64,000 nucleotides of DNA from Bradyrhizobium sp. ORS 375 (GCF_000239775.1 NZ_CAFI01000105.1:37796-101795); one strand, 5' to 3'. Shown: positions 9,432 to 18,643, counted from the stretch's first letter. Translations and numbers: made by a program. Notes: generated by a model not told the origin, from the sequence alone.

Positions 9432-9857
9432 TCAATCCTTGGCCGCCGCCGCGAGCGCCCGAACGATATCCTCGCGGGCGATGATGCCGACGAGGCGATT
9501 GTCGCCGTCGGTGACGGGCAGGCTGCGGATGCGGTGCTCGACCATCAGCTGTAGCACGCGCGTCAGCTTGGTGTCCGGCCTGACATAGATGAACTCGGAC
9601 GTCATCACGTCGGCGACCGTCCGGTTCATCAGGTCGCTGTAGCGCGGCAGCATCTGGTTGGGCGTGAACGCAAAGCACTTCAGCACGTCGAACTTGGTCA
9701 CGATGCCGATGACCTCGTCGTTCTCGACGACGGGATAGGTGTTGAAATCGTCGCGGTCGAACATGTCGCCGAGCTCGCGAATCGTGGTCTCGCGGGTCAC
9801 GGTGGTGATGGTCCGCGTCATGTAGCTGCCAGCGGTGTCCTCGAGAAATTTGTACAA
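9432..9857 (-). CDS. Tandem CBS-domain protein
   Basis: A 141-residue protein made almost entirely of two CBS domains (about residues 8-65 and 78-137). Typical strands are VVENDEVIGIVTKFDVLK and VTDGDNRLVGIIAREDIVRAL. CBS pairs bind adenine nucleotides such as AMP, ATP or SAM. No effector domain is attached, so it may act as a separate energy sensor. It lies 35 bp downstream of the universal stress protein gene on the same strand, so the two are probably one low-oxygen transcript. The partner is unknown. Confidence 0.85.
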   Translation of the reverse strand: MYKFLEDTAGSYMTRTITTVTRETTIRELGDMFDRDDFNTYPVVENDEVIGIVTKFDVLKCFAFTPNQMLPRYSDLMNRTVADVMTSEFIYVRPDTKLTRVLQLMVEHRIRSLPVTDGDNRLVGIIAREDIVRALAAAAKD

Positions 9858-9892
9858 GGCGGCAATCCTATTCTCGGTGGAGCGGTTGAATT

Positions 9893-10726
9893 TTAGTGCG
9901 ACAGCAGCACGCAGCGCTCGGCACGCGTGACGAGATGTTCGGTGACGCCGCCGAGCACGAGCTCGCGGAATCGCGAATGACCATAGGCGCCGGCCACGAT
10001 CAGACCCGCCGTGAAATCGGCGGCGACGGCATCGAGCCTGGCGGCGACGTTGCGCCCCTGCCCCGGCTCCTCGACCCGGGCCGAGGCAACGATGTCGTGA
10101 CGGCGAAGCCAGGCGACCACGTCGTCGAGCCGCGCCTCGCAGGCATCGAACTCCGACGTATTCTCCAGGATCTCGACGACGACCACGTCGCTCGCCTTGG
10201 CGAGCAGCGGCAGCGCATCGCCCACCGCGCGGCGCGCCTCCGGCGTCTCCTTCCAGGCGACCAGCACGGTGCCGAGGTCGAGCCAGTTCGCCGTGTCCGG
10301 CACCACGAGCAGCGGCCGGCCGGCCTGCATCACCAGATCCTTTGGACTGGCGGTCGCGTAGGCATCGGCCACGCCGGAGGGCGCGCTGCCCGTGACGAGG
10401 ATGTCGGCGGCGCGCACCTGCGACAGCGCATGGCGGATGGGAAAATCCAGCGCGCTGCGCCAGCTCAATGGCGCGGCGCGATCACCGATCACCGATCGGA
10501 ACTGCTGCTCGAGCTCGCCGAGCCTGGCCTGCAGGGCAGCTTCGCCCTGCTCGATCAGGTCCTGCGCCTGCTCGCCCGTCGTGAAATACAGCGGCGGCGT
10601 GAATTCCGCGGCGGCCACGCCGATGATTCCGGCGCCGAATCGGGCCGCAAGATCGCTTGCGACCTGAAGGCGGGCCTCATTGGGCTGGTTGAGCGCAAGG
10701 CTCACCATGACAGTCGAGAGCGTCAT
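9893..10726 (-). CDS. Tandem universal stress protein (UspA family)
   Basis: A 277-residue protein with two UspA domains in tandem (about 1-140 and 150-277). The second ends with the ATP-binding-type segment GAYGHSRFRELVLGGVTEHL, the G-X2-G-X9-G-S/T region of nucleotide-binding Usps, although the last position here is T rather than S. The first domain is degenerate at that site. Tandem Usps next to fix genes are common in low-oxygen regulons of rhizobia. It is divergent from fixL, with a weak FixK-type box 57 bp upstream. Its biochemical role is unknown. Confidence 0.88.
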   Translation of the reverse strand: MTLSTVMVSLALNQPNEARLQVASDLAARFGAGIIGVAAAEFTPPLYFTTGEQAQDLIEQGEAALQARLGELEQQFRSVIGDRAAPLSWRSALDFPIRHALSQVRAADILVTGSAPSGVADAYATASPKDLVMQAGRPLLVVPDTANWLDLGTVLVAWKETPEARRAVGDALPLLAKASDVVVVEILENTSEFDACEARLDDVVAWLRRHDIVASARVEEPGQGRNVAARLDAVAADFTAGLIVAGAYGHSRFRELVLGGVTEHLVTRAERCVLLSH

Positions 10727-10783
10727 CCCGCCTCTCCAAACATTGCTTCCATGCAGCTCTTAGAGGTGAAATCACCCCCCGCG

Positions 10784-10797
10784 ATGAGATAGATCAA
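10784..10797 (-). promoter_or_regulatory. Degenerate FixK-type box before the usp gene
   Basis: ATGAGATAGATCAA on the plus strand, TTGATCTATCTCAT towards the usp gene. It matches TTG-N8-CAA at five of six core bases. Its distance to the usp ATG (57 bp) equals that of the fixN and fixG boxes, which is the main reason to take it seriously. Confidence 0.45.
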
Positions 10798-11007
10798 GGT
10801 GCAACCGCGGACCTCGCACGGCCAGCGCGTGATGGAACCCGGGCTGAATCGGAGAAAGCCTTGAATTGTCGAACCAAAGTTTAAGTCGGCCCGGGTTGCA
10901 GACGCGCAATCTGGTATAGAATACGGGGCTCGGCCATTTCGGTCGGCGCGGCTGTCCGGCAACAGGGTTTTCCCGACCACCAAGGCGAATCGATCGAAGG
11001 TCTCGAA

Positions 11008-12519
11008 GTGCGCGGCGTTCCTCAACCGTTCCCGGACGCGTCCGTCCGCCCCAACGACGCTCATGCGTTGGGCTTCGGCGCGTGGGATCTCGATTTCGCG
11101 AGCGGCGAATTCTACTGGTCGTCGACCACGCGGAAGCTGTTCGGGATCTCGGAGGATGAGCCGGTGACCTATGGCTCGTTCCTGGCGCTGCTCGGCGGAC
11201 AGGATCGGGCGCCGGTGGAAGCGGCGATCGAGCATGCGCGCCACCAGGGCACCTGGTTCGACATGTCGTTCAAGATGCCGAGCGGCGGCCACTGGATCCG
11301 GGTGCTCGCCGGCGTGGTTCCTGACGACGCCGGCCAGCCGCGCCACCTCCGCGGCATCGCCCTCGACATCGACCAGGAGAAGCGGCTGGAAGAGGCCCTG
11401 CGGCTGCGCGAGCAGCACTTCCGCTCGATCCTGGACACCGTGCCCGACGCCATGATCGTGATCGACGGCGGCGGCATCATCCAGTTCTTCAGCGCCGCGG
11501 CGGAGCGGATGTTCGGCTATACCGAGGAGGAGGCCGTCGGCCTCGACGTCAGCGAGCTGATGCCGGAGCCGGACCGTTCGCGCCATGCCGGCTATCTCAC
11601 CCGTTATCATGGCACCCGCGAACGCCACATCATCGGCATCGGCCGCATCGTGACCGGCCGGCGCCGTGACGGCACGACCTTCCCGATGCATCTGTCGATC
11701 GGCGAGATGCAGTCCGGCGGCAAGCCCTATTTCACCGGCTTCGCCCATGACCTCACCGAGCACCAGCAGACCCAGGCGCGGTTGCGCGAATTGCAGTCGG
11801 AGCTGGTCCACGTCTCGCGCCTCAGCGCGATGGGCGAGATGGCCTCGGCGCTGGCGCACGAGCTCAACCAGCCGCTCGCCGCGATCAGCAACTACATGAA
11901 GGGCTCGCGCCGGCTGCTCACCGGCAGCAGCGATCCGAACACGCCCAAGATCGAGAGCGCGATGGACCGCGCCGCCGAGCAGGCGATCCGCGCCGGGCAG
12001 ATCATCCGGCGGCTGCGCGACTTCGTCTCGCGCGGCGAATCGGAAAAGCGCGTCGAGAGCCTGTCGAAGCTGATCGAGGAAGCCGGCGCGCTCGGCCTCG
12101 CCGGCGCCCGCGAGCAGAACGTCCAGCTGCGGTTCCAGCTCAACCCCGATGCCGACCTCGTGCTGGCCGACCGCGTGCAGATCCAGCAGGTGCTGGTCAA
12201 CCTGTTCCGCAACGCCCTCGAGGCGATGTCCCATTCCGAGCCGCGCGAGCTCGCAGCCACCAATCGCAGGATCAGCGACGACTTGATCGAGATCGCCGTC
12301 TCCGATACCGGGACGGGATTCCACGACGACGTCATGCCCAATCTTTTCAAGACCTTCTTCACCACCAAGGATACCGGAATGGGAGTCGGCCTTTCGATCA
12401 GCCGTACCATCATCGAGGCCCATGGCGGGCGCATGTGGGCCGAGAACAATGAGGCAGGCGGAGCGACATTCCGCTTCACTCTGCCGGCGGCCCCAACCAG
12501 GGTTGAGCATGATGGCTGA
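11008..12519 (+). CDS. fixL: FixL, oxygen-sensing haem PAS histidine kinase
   Basis: A 503-residue soluble sensor kinase: PAS-A (about 20-125), haem-binding PAS-B (about 135-250), a coiled linker, then HisKA and HATPase. In PAS-B the proximal haem histidine is His193 (RSRHAGYL) and the O2-gating arginine is Arg213 (GIGRIVTG), equivalent to His200 and Arg220 of Bradyrhizobium FixL. The phosphoacceptor is His284 in ALAHELNQP. The start is a GTG with GAAGG seven bases upstream. There is no membrane segment, as in Bradyrhizobium and unlike Sinorhizobium. The 3' end overlaps fixJ. Confidence 0.95.
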   Translation: MRGVPQPFPDASVRPNDAHALGFGAWDLDFASGEFYWSSTTRKLFGISEDEPVTYGSFLALLGGQDRAPVEAAIEHARHQGTWFDMSFKMPSGGHWIRVLAGVVPDDAGQPRHLRGIALDIDQEKRLEEALRLREQHFRSILDTVPDAMIVIDGGGIIQFFSAAAERMFGYTEEEAVGLDVSELMPEPDRSRHAGYLTRYHGTRERHIIGIGRIVTGRRRDGTTFPMHLSIGEMQSGGKPYFTGFAHDLTEHQQTQARLRELQSELVHVSRLSAMGEMASALAHELNQPLAAISNYMKGSRRLLTGSSDPNTPKIESAMDRAAEQAIRAGQIIRRLRDFVSRGESEKRVESLSKLIEEAGALGLAGAREQNVQLRFQLNPDADLVLADRVQIQQVLVNLFRNALEAMSHSEPRELAATNRRISDDLIEIAVSDTGTGFHDDVMPNLFKTFFTTKDTGMGVGLSISRTIIEAHGGRMWAENNEAGGATFRFTLPAAPTRVEHDG

Positions 12520-13129
12520 GCGGGCGAAGGTCTATGTGATCGACGACGACGAGGCGATGCGGGATTCGCTCAACTTCCTGCTCGATTCCTCCGGCTTCGA
12601 CGTCACGCTGTTCGACAACGCGCAAGCCTTCCTCGATCGCCTGCCGACGCTCGGCTTCGGCTGCGTGGTGTCCGACGTGCGGATGCCGGGCATCGACGGG
12701 ATCGAACTGCTCAAGCGCCTGAAGGCCACCGGCAGCAGCTTTCCGATCCTGGTGATGACCGGCCATGGTGACGTGCCGCTCGCGGTAGAGGCCATGAAGC
12801 TCGGAGCAGTCGACTTTCTCGAAAAGCCGTTCGAGGACGAGCGCCTCGTCGCCATGATCGACATGGCAATCAAGCAGGCCGAGCCGGCGGCGAAGAACGA
12901 ATCGGTCACGCAGGACATTCTCGGCCGCATCGCCAGCCTCAGCCCCAGGGAGCGCCAGGTGATGGACGGCTTGATGGCCGGCCTCTCCAACAAGCTGATC
13001 GCGCGCGAATACGACATCAGCCCGCGCACCATCGAGGTCTATCGCGCCAACGTCATGACCAAGATGGGAGCGAACAGCCTCTCCGAGCTCGTCCGTCTCG
13101 CGATGCGCGCCGGTGCGCTGAAGGATTGA
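12509..13129 (+). CDS. fixJ: FixJ, response regulator activating fixK
   Basis: A 206-residue regulator: receiver domain (1-125) with acidic pocket IDDDE and phospho-accepting Asp56 (VVSDVRMPG), then a LuxR/NarL-type helix-turn-helix (SPRERQVMDGLMAGLSNKLIAR, about 145-200). Two adjacent ATGs are possible; both overlap the end of fixL, so translation is coupled. Phosphorylated by FixL under low O2, FixJ activates fixK in known rhizobia. The stop overlaps the FixK-type box that precedes the next gene. Confidence 0.95.
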   Translation: MMAERAKVYVIDDDEAMRDSLNFLLDSSGFDVTLFDNAQAFLDRLPTLGFGCVVSDVRMPGIDGIELLKRLKATGSSFPILVMTGHGDVPLAVEAMKLGAVDFLEKPFEDERLVAMIDMAIKQAEPAAKNESVTQDILGRIASLSPRERQVMDGLMAGLSNKLIAREYDISPRTIEVYRANVMTKMGANSLSELVRLAMRAGALKD

Positions 13130-13139
13130 GCTAGATCAA
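13126..13139 (+). promoter_or_regulatory. FixK-type box before the lone receiver gene
   Basis: TTGAGCTAGATCAA is a full TTG-N8-CAA match overlapping the fixJ stop codon. A class II promoter here would start near 13173, upstream of the ATG at 13207 but downstream of an alternative GTG at 13159. This supports the shorter protein and suggests feedback of FixK on this gene. Confidence 0.7.
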
Positions 13140-13206
13140 GCTGGCTTGACGGAATCGAGTGTTATGTTGTGCCTCGGTTCAACATGAACTTCTCGCGGCA
13201 CGTGCG

Positions 13207-13602
13207 ATGTCGGCTCTCACAAAACCAAAGGTCTATGTAGCGGACGACGACGCTGACGTCCTCGGCTCGCTGCGATTCCTGCTGGAGGCCGATGGCTTTG
13301 ACGTCCGCACGTTCCGCAGCGGCACTGCCCTCTTGAAGGCGTCGGACCATGCGCCCGTCGACTGCTTCGTGGTCGACTACAAGATGCCGGAGCTGAACGG
13401 CGTCGAGGTCGCCGAGAAATTGCGCAAGCAGGGCGCGACCGCGCCCGTGGTGTTGATCACCGGCCATTACGACGACCGGCTGGCGGCGCGCGCCGCAGCC
13501 GTCGGCATCCAGGATTTCCTGCTCAAGCCGTTGCTCGACGACAATCTGGTCAAGCGCATCCGCAAGGCGATCGCCAACGACCACCAGGCTACCGCTCCGT
13601 AG
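13207..13602 (+). CDS. Single-domain response regulator in the fixLJ-fixK interval
   Basis: A 131-residue receiver-only protein. It has the acidic pocket VADDDADV, an Asp phosphosite in VDYKMPELNG, the switch T in LITGHYD and the conserved Lys in LLKPL. There is no output domain, so it probably acts as a phosphate sink or protein-level switch. From memory, a similar receiver gene stands between fixJ and fixK2 in Bradyrhizobium diazoefficiens. The FixK-type box just upstream implies low-oxygen induction. The ribosome site is weak; a GTG 16 codons upstream is the alternative start. Confidence 0.85.
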   Translation: MSALTKPKVYVADDDADVLGSLRFLLEADGFDVRTFRSGTALLKASDHAPVDCFVVDYKMPELNGVEVAEKLRKQGATAPVVLITGHYDDRLAARAAAVGIQDFLLKPLLDDNLVKRIRKAIANDHQATAP

Positions 13603-13630
13603 CCTTCCGCCTGCCAGAGTCCCGCCGCAC

Positions 13631-13655
13631 CTACGTACATCTCCGTAGGGGAACC
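13631..13655 (+). promoter_or_regulatory. Candidate FixJ-binding region of the fixK promoter
   Basis: An inverted repeat CTACG-N8-CGTAG followed by GGGAACCCC lies about 80 bp before the fixK ATG. The TACGTA...GTAGGG content resembles FixJ-P binding sites, which carry GTAAGTA/GTACGTA-like cores. The assignment rests on position and partial similarity only. Confidence 0.45.
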
Positions 13656-13732
13656 CCCTTAAGATAACGGCCCAAATGTCCTTAACGGCGGCCGCAATGT
13701 ACCACATCGCCATCCGCCGCAAGGAGATGGTC

Positions 13733-14440
13733 ATGCTCAATCAGTCGATTACCCACCCGGTCGTCAACACCAACGCCCCCCATGCCGTCCCCTCTCCTGC
13801 CGTCAATGCTCCCGCCGCCAACCCGTTTGCCGAGATCACCGGTCATGCGGGGCTGATCGCCAGCGAGTTCTCGTACAAGAAAGACGAGGAGATCTACGGC
13901 GAGGACGAGCCGGCGGAGTACGTTTACCAGGTCATCTCCGGCGCCGTGCGCAGCTACAAGCTGCTGTCCGACGGCCGCCGTCAGATCGGCGCCTTCCATC
14001 TTCCCGGCGACGTGTTCGGCCTCGAGTTCGGCTCCGCGCACCGCCTCGCCGCTGAAGCCATCATCGACACCACCGTGCGCCTGGTGAAGCGCCGCAGCCT
14101 CGAGCAGGCGGCCGGCGTCGACGTCGCAGTCGCCCGCAAGCTCTGGACCATGACGGCCCACGATCTCCGCCACGCCGAAGACCACATGCTGCTGCTGGGC
14201 CGCAAGACCGCGATGGAGCGCGTCGCGACCTTCCTGCTCGAGATGGACCGCCGTCTCGCGGTGGCCGGCATGATGGCGCTGCCGATGTGCCGCCGCGATA
14301 TCGGCGACTATCTCGGCCTCACGCTGGAGACCGTGTCCCGCGCGCTGTCGCAGCTGCAGAGCCAGGGCATTCTCGGCTTCTCCGGCGCCCGCCAGATCGT
14401 GCTGCGCAACCGCCAGCGCCTGCGGAGCATGGACGCCTGA
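13733..14440 (+). CDS. fixK2: FixK2-type CRP/FNR transcription activator
   Basis: A 235-residue CRP/FNR protein: cAMP-binding-like beta-roll (about 35-150), dimer helix, and a C-terminal HTH whose recognition helix contains LTLETVSRALSQLQ, the E-SR pattern that reads TTGAT half-sites. It lacks the N-terminal cysteine cluster of FNR, so it does not sense O2 itself. Cys186 (MALPMCRRDIG) corresponds to the redox-sensitive Cys183 of B. diazoefficiens FixK2. AAGGAG six bases before the ATG fixes the start. Predicted targets here are fixN, fixG and the receiver gene. Confidence 0.92.
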   Translation: MLNQSITHPVVNTNAPHAVPSPAVNAPAANPFAEITGHAGLIASEFSYKKDEEIYGEDEPAEYVYQVISGAVRSYKLLSDGRRQIGAFHLPGDVFGLEFGSAHRLAAEAIIDTTVRLVKRRSLEQAAGVDVAVARKLWTMTAHDLRHAEDHMLLLGRKTAMERVATFLLEMDRRLAVAGMMALPMCRRDIGDYLGLTLETVSRALSQLQSQGILGFSGARQIVLRNRQRLRSMDA

Positions 14441-14451
14441 AGGATCCGCTC

Positions 14452-15768
14452 TCAAACACGATGGGCGCGCTGCCTTGTCTCCGGCATAAGCAGCGCGATC
14501 AGCACGAGACCCGCAAGCGCCACGCCCGATAATCCCAGAAAGGCCGTGGCGCTGCCGAACCGGTCACTGGCAAAGCCCGCGAGCACGGTCGACAGCGAGG
14601 CGCCGATTCCGGTGGCCGTGCCGACGATCCCCTGCGCCAGATTGAAATGGCCGCTGCCGAACGCGACGTCTGCCACCGTCAGCGGGATCATGACCGCGAA
14701 CACCGCAGCGGTCACACCGTCGAAGATCTGCACCGCGACCAGCACGTAGGGATCGTGCACCACGGCGAACAGCGCGCCGCGCACGGCGAGCGCGCCAAAT
14801 CCGAGCATCAGCAGCGGCCGCCTGCCCCATTGTTGCGCCACCGCGCCAACCGATGGTGACGTCAAGGCGACGATCGCCTGCGGCACCACGATGCAGAACG
14901 CAATCAGCATCGGCGCCCACTCGCTCGACTTCGTCGTCACCACCCCTGCCATCAATGGAAGCATCGCCGCATTGGCGAGCTGCAGCAGGAACACGCCGAC
15001 CGCGAACACCAGCAGCGCGCGCTGGCGCAAGAGGCCGAGCAGCGACGACAGCCGCGCCACCTCTTCATCCTCCTGAACGGCGCGACCGTGTGCGCGAGCG
15101 ATGTCGATCTCGCGCTCGCGAATCCGCGACAGTGCGATCAAGGTCGGGAACGCGAGGATGAAGGTGACGAGGAACACCGCACGGCTGGAGAGCAGATAAC
15201 CGCACGTGCCCATGATCGCCGCGGCGACACCGTTGCCGAGCGAGGCGAAGCGCGCGTTGCGGCCGAGGCGCTCGGCCATGCCGCGCGGTCCCACCAGTCC
15301 GAGGCTGATCGCGGCGATGGCGGGCCCCAGCACGCAGCTCGCGGCCGCGTGCAGCGTCGCCGCGCCGGCGACCACCGGAAAGATCGGCCAGACGGCATAA
15401 GCAAGCGCGCAGCAGCCGATGGTGGCGACGGCGTATCCCGCCACGCGCCGTTCCGATCTGGCGGCATCGATGATCGCACCGCCCGGCATCTGCCCGATCA
15501 GGCCGACGATGCCACCGATCGACAGCACCAGACCGATCTGCGCCTGGGTCCATTTCTGCGTGGTGAGATACACCGCAATGAACGGACCGAAGCCGGTCTG
15601 CACGTCGGCAAGGAAGAAGATGAACCAGTCGAGCCCGCGCAGGCTCTGCCGCGACGGCGACGGTTTCGCCGTCTGGCCGTGATCATGCACGGGATCGCGA
15701 CGCGGCTCCGAATTGCGGTCCGGCGCAGGCTCCCGGTCAGGTGATCTGGACGGCCGTGCGTTGACCAT
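14452..15768 (-). CDS. MFS transporter
   Basis: A 438-residue protein with a hydrophilic Arg/Pro-rich N-terminal tail of about 40 residues and then some twelve hydrophobic segments starting at LDWFIFFLADVQTGFGPF. The MFS loop motif appears in degenerate form near GGAIIDAARSERR. Family members of this type are often near stress or sugar genes, but the substrate is not deducible. It converges on fixK with 11 bp between the stops. GAGAG lies just upstream of the chosen ATG. Confidence 0.82.
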   Translation of the reverse strand: MVNARPSRSPDREPAPDRNSEPRRDPVHDHGQTAKPSPSRQSLRGLDWFIFFLADVQTGFGPFIAVYLTTQKWTQAQIGLVLSIGGIVGLIGQMPGGAIIDAARSERRVAGYAVATIGCCALAYAVWPIFPVVAGAATLHAAASCVLGPAIAAISLGLVGPRGMAERLGRNARFASLGNGVAAAIMGTCGYLLSSRAVFLVTFILAFPTLIALSRIREREIDIARAHGRAVQEDEEVARLSSLLGLLRQRALLVFAVGVFLLQLANAAMLPLMAGVVTTKSSEWAPMLIAFCIVVPQAIVALTSPSVGAVAQQWGRRPLLMLGFGALAVRGALFAVVHDPYVLVAVQIFDGVTAAVFAVMIPLTVADVAFGSGHFNLAQGIVGTATGIGASLSTVLAGFASDRFGSATAFLGLSGVALAGLVLIALLMPETRQRAHRV

Positions 15769-15865
15769 GGCTCTCTACGGTTCAATCCACAGGGGTCTCG
15801 AGGACATAACGTCCCCACCGCGTTCCGGGCACGCGCATGCCGGACCGGCGGTCTCACGCATCAAC

Positions 15866-16375
15866 TCAATGATCGAAATCCCAGGGGGACAGCTTGCCGG
15901 CCGCGCCGAGCACGACGACGGGCTTGTCCTCCTTGTACTCGGGCGCCGCCTTCACCTGTTCCTTGGTGAGATCGAGCGTCACTTGGTCGCTCTTCTCGGC
16001 GATGTGCTTGAAATCGAGCGCGGTCCAATCGACCACGATCTTGCGGCTGCCGACGCCGAGAAAGCCGCCGAAATCGATCACCGCCGCGCGCACCGTGCCG
16101 GTGAGATCGACGATGACATCGACGATGTGGCCCATGTCCTCGCCGGTCGAGCTGCGCACGTCCCGGCCGAGCACGCCATGCGCATCGCGCGCGCCAAGGA
16201 TCGTGACCGAGGGCGGTGGCGGCGGTTCCTTCGCGGGTGTTGGCGCCTCTTTCACAGCCGGAGTCGGCGCAACCTGTTGCGCCGCCGCCTCATGCGCCTG
16301 CAGCGTCAGCATCGCGAGCGCGACGATGCCGGACGCCACGCCGACGCCACGGCGGCAACGGTTGGGCGCCCTCAT
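15866..16375 (-). CDS. Exported PRC-barrel domain protein
   Basis: A 169-residue protein with an N-terminal signal sequence (hydrophobic stretch VGVASGIVALAMLTL, cleavage probably near AAAQQ), a Pro/Ala/Lys linker (residues 35-55) and a PRC-barrel domain (GRDVRSSTGEDMGHIVDVIVDL, residues about 70-150). PRC barrels mediate protein or RNA contacts; here it would be periplasmic. The ATG overlaps the stop of the debranching-enzyme gene by four bases (ATGA), so the two are co-translated. A longer frame upstream is only a shadow of that gene. Confidence 0.82.
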   Translation of the reverse strand: MRAPNRCRRGVGVASGIVALAMLTLQAHEAAAQQVAPTPAVKEAPTPAKEPPPPPSVTILGARDAHGVLGRDVRSSTGEDMGHIVDVIVDLTGTVRAAVIDFGGFLGVGSRKIVVDWTALDFKHIAEKSDQVTLDLTKEQVKAAPEYKEDKPVVVLGAAGKLSPWDFDH

Positions 16376-18573
16376 TGGGCCAGCACCAGCGAGACCTGGA
16401 TCTGACCGCGGCGACGCAGCACCTCCATCGAGACGTCCTCGCCATGGCGACGCAGGCGCAGATCGATCGTCGAGTGGCCGAGCCGGAGATCGCGCAACAC
16501 GACCCAATCGAGAAACGCCGGCAGTCGCGGGTTGCGCAGCCGGATCTCGCCGCGCTCGGCATCGAACTCCAGGCCGAGCGCCGCTTCGAGCAGCGTGAAC
16601 GGCGTCGCGCTCGCCCAGGCCTGCGGCGCGCAGGCGACCGGATAGAGCGTCGGACCGCGATGCTTCTCGCGCCGGAAGCCGCAGAACAGCTCCGGCAGCC
16701 GGCGCAGATCCATGTAGGACGCCGCCTCGAACAGGCCGCGAAACACCTCCTCCACCGCGTGCTTGAGGCCGTAGCGCGACAGGCCGAGCGTGATCAGCGC
16801 GTTGTCGTGCGGCCAGATCGAGCCGTCATGGTAGGACATCGGATTGTAGCGCGCCTCGCCAAGGGCGACGGTGCGGATGCCCCAGCCGGAGAAGAAGTGC
16901 GGGCGCAGCAGATCAGCGGCGACCTTGCGTGCACGATCCTCGCGCACCATGCCGCTGAACAGCAGCTGGCCGGCATTGGACGTGCGTACCCGGCACGGCT
17001 GCTTGTTGCCGTCGAGCGCCAGCGCATAGGTGTTCAGCTCCTCGCACCAGAACGCGTCCTCGAACCGCTCGGCCAGCCGGGCCGCTTCGGCATCGAGCCG
17101 ATTGGCCATGTCGGTCTTGCCGAGCCGCCGCGCACAGCGCGCCGCCAGCTGCTTGCCGGCGAACACGTAGCCCTGCACCTCGGCGAGCGCGATGTTGCCT
17201 TCCGCGAGCCGTCCATCGGCATGGAAGACCGCGTCGTAGGAGTCCTTCCAGCCCTGGTTGGCGAGCCCCTGCTCCGAGGCGCGCTGATATTCGACGAAGC
17301 CGTCACGATCAGGATCGCCGGGGCCGTCGATCCAGCTCAGTCCCAGCTCGATCGCCGGCCACAGCTCTTTCAACGTCTCGAGGTCGCCGGTGCGCTCGAC
17401 ATAGAGGCCGGCCAGCAGCACGAACAGCGGCGTCGAATCCACACTGCCGTAGTAGCAGGCGAACGGCACCTCGCGCAGCGCCGCCATCTCGCCGCCGCGC
17501 ATCTCGTGCAGGATCTTGCCGGGCTCGGCATCGGCGAGCGCATCGGTCTCCTTCGCCTGATGCCGGGCGAGCCGGCGCAGCACGCCGCGGGCGATACGCG
17601 GATCGACCCACAGCATCTGCATCGCCGTGATCAGCCCGTCTCGGCCGAACGTCGTCGAGTACCAGGGAATTCCGGCATAGGGATAGCGGCCCTCCGGCGT
17701 GTCGGTCATCAGAATGTTGAGATCGGCCGCCGCCTGGCACAGCACCTCATTGAGGATGTCGTTGGAGGTCTCGATCGTGGTGGCGCCGTGCGTGCAGCGG
17801 CGCATCTCGCGGCGATGCGCGAGCAGGCTGCGGAAGAAGCGACCCGGCTGCTCACCTGTCGCAGCGTTGCAGCTCACGGCGATGAACAGCGAGGTCGATT
17901 GCTGCGGATCGAGATCGAAATGATAGGAGGCGACGTCCACCGCAAGGCGCGACGGACGCGGATCGAAATGCAGGGCCGTCGTGCGCGTCACATTGTCGAG
18001 CCCGCGATAATCGAGAACGACGTCAGACGGCCCCATCAGCCGACCCGAGCCGGTGCCGCGCCGCTTTCGCACCGAGCCGCGGACCTCGAACAGGTCGGCG
18101 AAATCATTGTCGAAGGTCAGCTTGAGATCGAAGCTGGCACGGCGGTCGCCATGGTTCTGCACGCCGATACGCTGATAGAAGGTGCCGCGCCACAGGAAGA
18201 TCGTGCGCACGATGTGAAGCATGTCCTTCGGCAGCACCAGCCGTCCCTGCTGATAGATATCCGGATTGGTCAGATCGATCGTCAGCGCCGAATTGTCGTC
18301 CCGCAGGCTCGATCCGAGCAGCAGCGGCTGCATCTCGGCGAGCGTCAGCTCGAGCCGCGCCAGATAGCGCGTATCGGCATTGAACAGACCATCCGGCCCG
18401 CCGGCCGACGCGCCGATGTCGCCGTGACCGTCGAGCACGATGAAGGTGTCGTCGTGCTTGAGCGAGCGCCGCGGCCGCGCCGCGGGTCCGGTCATGGGAA
18501 TGTAGAAAGGCTGCTCGGCGGGCGCGTCGGCGCCTGCCATCGATGCCCGTGTGCTTGCGAGTTCGGCCGACAT
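16372..18573 (-). CDS. Glycogen-debranching-type amylo-alpha-1,6-glucosidase
   Basis: A 733-residue cytosolic enzyme with an N-terminal GDE_N beta domain (about 25-230, from DDTFIVLDGHGDIG) and a C-terminal (alpha/alpha)6 glucosidase domain (about 290-700) with YAGIPWYSTTFGRDGLITAMQ and a SIWPHDNALI signature. This architecture fits bacterial debranching-like glycoside hydrolases that attack alpha-glucans. No GlgX/GlgB partners are nearby. It is coupled to the PRC-barrel gene and 70 bp after an ABC exporter gene on the same strand, so those three may form an operon. The precise substrate is uncertain. Confidence 0.85.
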   Translation of the reverse strand: MSAELASTRASMAGADAPAEQPFYIPMTGPAARPRRSLKHDDTFIVLDGHGDIGASAGGPDGLFNADTRYLARLELTLAEMQPLLLGSSLRDDNSALTIDLTNPDIYQQGRLVLPKDMLHIVRTIFLWRGTFYQRIGVQNHGDRRASFDLKLTFDNDFADLFEVRGSVRKRRGTGSGRLMGPSDVVLDYRGLDNVTRTTALHFDPRPSRLAVDVASYHFDLDPQQSTSLFIAVSCNAATGEQPGRFFRSLLAHRREMRRCTHGATTIETSNDILNEVLCQAAADLNILMTDTPEGRYPYAGIPWYSTTFGRDGLITAMQMLWVDPRIARGVLRRLARHQAKETDALADAEPGKILHEMRGGEMAALREVPFACYYGSVDSTPLFVLLAGLYVERTGDLETLKELWPAIELGLSWIDGPGDPDRDGFVEYQRASEQGLANQGWKDSYDAVFHADGRLAEGNIALAEVQGYVFAGKQLAARCARRLGKTDMANRLDAEAARLAERFEDAFWCEELNTYALALDGNKQPCRVRTSNAGQLLFSGMVREDRARKVAADLLRPHFFSGWGIRTVALGEARYNPMSYHDGSIWPHDNALITLGLSRYGLKHAVEEVFRGLFEAASYMDLRRLPELFCGFRREKHRGPTLYPVACAPQAWASATPFTLLEAALGLEFDAERGEIRLRNPRLPAFLDWVVLRDLRLGHSTIDLRLRRHGEDVSMEVLRRRGQIQVSLVLAQ

Positions 18574-18643
18574 GATGGACCTCGTGCGAGTTGGCGTCGA
18601 CCCGGACGCCGGGGACGCGATCTTGACGCAACGCGATCGCGGC

